Source: Physella acuta
Taxonomy: Eukaryota; Mollusca; Gastropoda; Physidae
DNA: 64,000 nt
Assembly (NCBI RefSeq): GCF_028476545.1
Contig: NW_026732679.1
Location: forward strand, 62,001-126,000
Direction of reading: 5' to 3'
Part shown: positions 61,613 to 64,000 of the stretch, in pieces
Position numbering within the stretch: position 1 is the first letter of the stretch
Layout of the letters: each line of letters starts with the position of its first letter
The notes under the pieces: generated by a model
Database searches by the model: none
What the model saw: only the letters and a program-made list of their open reading frames with translations
Told to the model about the DNA's origin: nothing
Translations under genes and position numbers: made by a program

Positions 61613-61867
61613 CAGAGGCGTAGCGACCCTTCCCGGCGCCCGGGAACAAACTTTTCGATTTGCACCCCCCCCTCCTCGAGATTTCGATTTGCACCCCCCT
61701 CAAACTTTCGATTTGCACCCCCCTCTCGAGATTTCGATTTGCCCCCCCCCCCTCAAACTTGCGATTTGCACCCCCCTCAACCTTTTAATTTATTTTTCCA
61801 ACCTATTTTGGCGCCCCCTAAGGTCGGCGCCCGGGGACATATGTCCCCCCCCCTCGCTACGCTACTG
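61613..61867. mobile_element. hAT-type MITE, 255 bp
   Basis: CAGAGGCGTAGCGACCC at the left and CTCGCTACGCTACTG at the right, with target duplications ACGATGCC and ACGATGTC (seven of eight). It is the same family as 29,851-30,024 in reverse, with an extended run of TTTCGATTTGCACCCCCC units, five here against two in the other copy. Confidence 0.88.
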
Positions 61868-61879
61868 ACGATGTCACAC

Positions 61880-62760
61880 TACTGAAATGAAAGTTTGGGG
61901 GATTGGGGGGGGGGGGGTAGGAAAGTGTGACGACACAACTTAGCGTTTTAAGAAAATCTTAAAAAACTGAATTTTTACAAAGTGAATTGTAATAACAATT
62001 GGTTGACATACTTAACGTTGACCGAGTTTAGAAAAATTTTTTGAGAAATAAAAATAAAAAACAAAATTGTATTTTTGAGTGGATGTTAATATAAGATGAA
62101 GTGTGAGTCCAATTGGCTTTTTGTGACGCTGTATTGCGTTGGGGAAAGGGAAGGGGAGGTAAATCGATTTAAAACTTGTCGGAAGCTAAATCACTGAACG
62201 CGTCAACATTTGTTTATGCTACTTGCTACTCGTTTTCAATAGAGACGACACACCAAAACAAAAACTACACGTAAACCATGTTTTCTAAACGGTATGGCTA
62301 TACTGATTAATTATAATCCTTTGAAGTTTCCAATGATCATAAGAATACTAATTTAATCTGTGTTGTGCTAAACACGAATCAACACAATTTTCTGCGCATT
62401 TACCACTTTTGTTTTGTTTTTTTGTTTTCTTTCGATCGATATTTTGGTGACCTGTAAACAATTAACGGCTCTGCGAACAAGAAAGTCTGTTTACTGGTTT
62501 CGCATTTCACTAAAAGAAGTGAAGATAATCACATTTAAATAGGACAGTCGGTAAGAATATTCTAATATACCTACACCATTTAAATATGCCATTGAGGGCC
62601 AAAAAAGGTCAAATCATTGCGTATTGTAATGAACAGTATAGGCTGCAGGATAGAAGTCCAATACACCCCAAAACATATTGAATATAGTTATATTTGTAGA
62701 CATACTTAATCATTGACATCTCAATATTTTAAAATACGTATCTCAGTTTTCATTACCATT
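61880..62760. other. No gene recognised
   Basis: AT-rich intergenic DNA with a poly-G tract near 61,905. No element end or exon was recognised. Confidence 0.45.
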
Positions 62761-62768
62761 ACCATGCC

Positions 62769-62827
62769 CAGAGCCGGCGTTAGGAATACGCGGGGCCTAG
62801 GGCCAACCATCCGCGCGGGGCCTTTCC

Positions 62828-62899
<72 letters not shown>
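62769..62899. mobile_element. Partial hAT-like end with (TA)n
   Basis: CAGAGCCGGCGTTAGGAATA and CGCGGGGCCTAGGGCCAACC resemble a common hAT-like MITE terminus; it runs into a (TA)n tract of about 35 repeats (62,830-62,899). No opposite end was found. Confidence 0.5.
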
Positions 62900-62902
<3 letters not shown>

Positions 62903-63433
62903 GCCTATATAATGTGATGTACACTTAATAACACAAATGTTTTGGATTTTATAAGTTAATGTCAAACTTTCCACTATAATAACAGATTTTATCTCTCCCA
63001 TGTATTAACCCAATGTTCGTAGTTTTTTTCCTTTGCTAAGATATTAAATCACTTTTGACAGTTATGTAATTCATACCAAATCACTTAAGAATATTTAATC
63101 ACGTGCCGAAAAATTTGGAAAATATAGTTTACGATACAGCGAACTCGGCCTGATGTATCAAAACAGTAGGCCTATAGACTTCAAAATTTGTTTAGAATTC
63201 ATACAATATTTTAAAACCAAAATCATTATTGTCTTAATTATTGAACGGGTGAATCTTTAAGGTGACACAACATAACAACAGTTTTAACTTTCTTCCAAAA
63301 AATAATAATAAATCACTCTGTTTAATGCCGCATGATATAGATCCTAAGGCCCCCCCCCCCCCCCTCGTCGCCCTCCTCCCACCCCTCTGCACGCAACTGA
63401 ATGTTAATTTTGTTATACCAAGACAAGTAGGCC
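62900..63433. other. No gene recognised
   Basis: AT-rich DNA with a poly-C tract near 63,351-63,364. Open frames here run through homopolymers and the adjacent MITE. Confidence 0.45.
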
Positions 63434-63441
63434 TACATATA

Positions 63442-63670
63442 GAGTTTCTTCCAGGCATCTCTGCGGGGGGGGGGGGGGGGGGGGGGCAAGACCCCCCCCC
63501 CCCGAAAACGAAATGAAATTTATATAATTCATATAGATTATAGAAAATATATACTTTTAACAGTGTCCGCCCCCCCCCCCCCCGAAACAAGTCTACCGCC
63601 ACCCCCCCCCCCCCCGAAAATTTCAAGTGCCCCCCCCCCCCCCGGAGAAAAATGTCTGGAAGAAACACTG
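63442..63670. mobile_element. GC-tract MITE, about 229 bp
   Basis: GAGTTTCTTCCAGGCATCTC at the left (the first two bases, CA, appear lost) and TGTCTGGAAGAAACACTG at the right, with TACATATA on both sides (63,434-63,441 and 63,671-63,678). The core TTATATAATTCATATAGATT, TACTTTTAACAGTGTCCGCC matches the 59.4-kb copy. Confidence 0.87.
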
Positions 63671-63679
63671 TACATATAC

Positions 63680-64000
63680 GACACTATACGACATCTACAA
63701 CAAGAAAGTCAGGACTAGAGTTCATCAGGTCACTAACTGTCTACTACAGACATCCCGTCTGCTCACTAAAAGGATGTCTTCATGGGTCCGCATACAATAG
63801 GGTATCTCTTTACGTCGTGGGCTAATTCTCGACCGCCATCTCCAGTCAGCTCAGGTCAAATGCCAGCCGACCGTACCCTACACAAAGGGGAGGTATGTGA
63901 CACTGTTTTTTTGTATAGAATTACGGCCTGTCCCAGTTCAGTGGGTGATAACTTACTAACATCAACCGTGGCCTCAGTTATAACAATCAACAACGTCGGC
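63680..64000. other. Window right edge, unassigned
   Basis: Sequence of higher G+C than its surroundings without a recognised coding match. AAAGGGGAGGTATGTGACAC near 63,885-63,904 looks like a polypurine tract before an LTR start, but too little follows to decide. Confidence 0.3.

Noticed and set aside
63885-64000. Start of an LTR element at the window edge
   Set aside because: A polypurine-like run followed by TGTGACAC is suggestive, but only about 100 bp remain and no second LTR or coding part is visible.

Overview
The window is eukaryotic nuclear DNA from an invertebrate animal, with three conserved genes whose many exons are separated by AT-rich introns. Dense SINEs, hAT-type MITEs, Helitrons and intronic minisatellites would fit a mollusc such as a heterobranch snail. 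That placement is inference; no lineage-specific marker was seen.

Layout. From 1 to about 11.3 kb the DNA has more G+C and CpG than the rest and no recognisable gene; it carries a 34-bp minisatellite (about 1.4-2.55 kb). The minus strand from 15,843 down to 13,471 holds the first five coding exons of MED13; the rest of that gene was not found. A 318-bp gap separates the MED13 start codon from the start codon of BLTP2 (KIAA0100/hobbit), which reads on the plus strand, so the two probably share a bidirectional promoter. BLTP2 was reconstructed in full: 59 coding exons from 16,162 to 52,918, with phases consistent throughout, 6,690 nt, 2,229 residues. SNRPD3 (Sm protein D3) lies convergently on the minus strand (56,259-54,572, two exons). 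From about 57 to 64 kb there is a transposon-rich flank with nested MITEs, SINEs, LINE tails, poly-G/C tracts and (TA)n.

How the genes relate. MED13 belongs to the Mediator kinase module (transcription), BLTP2 is a bridge-like lipid transfer protein of ER contact sites, and SNRPD3 is a spliceosomal Sm core protein. They are housekeeping neighbours, not a pathway; the only likely link is the shared MED13/BLTP2 promoter.

Most unusual signals. (1) At least ten splice junctions of BLTP2 lie inside local tandem duplications that copy the exon edge together with its splice site; two of these (exons 15 and 17) stay open and in frame through the duplicated part. (2) A 3-kb Helitron-like insertion in BLTP2 intron 54 carries seven copies of a 342-bp unit in two alternating types. 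(3) A short hAT-like MITE family with G/C homopolymer cores and 8-bp target duplications is repeated in the right flank. (4) A tRNA-derived SINE occurs in monomeric and dimeric forms.
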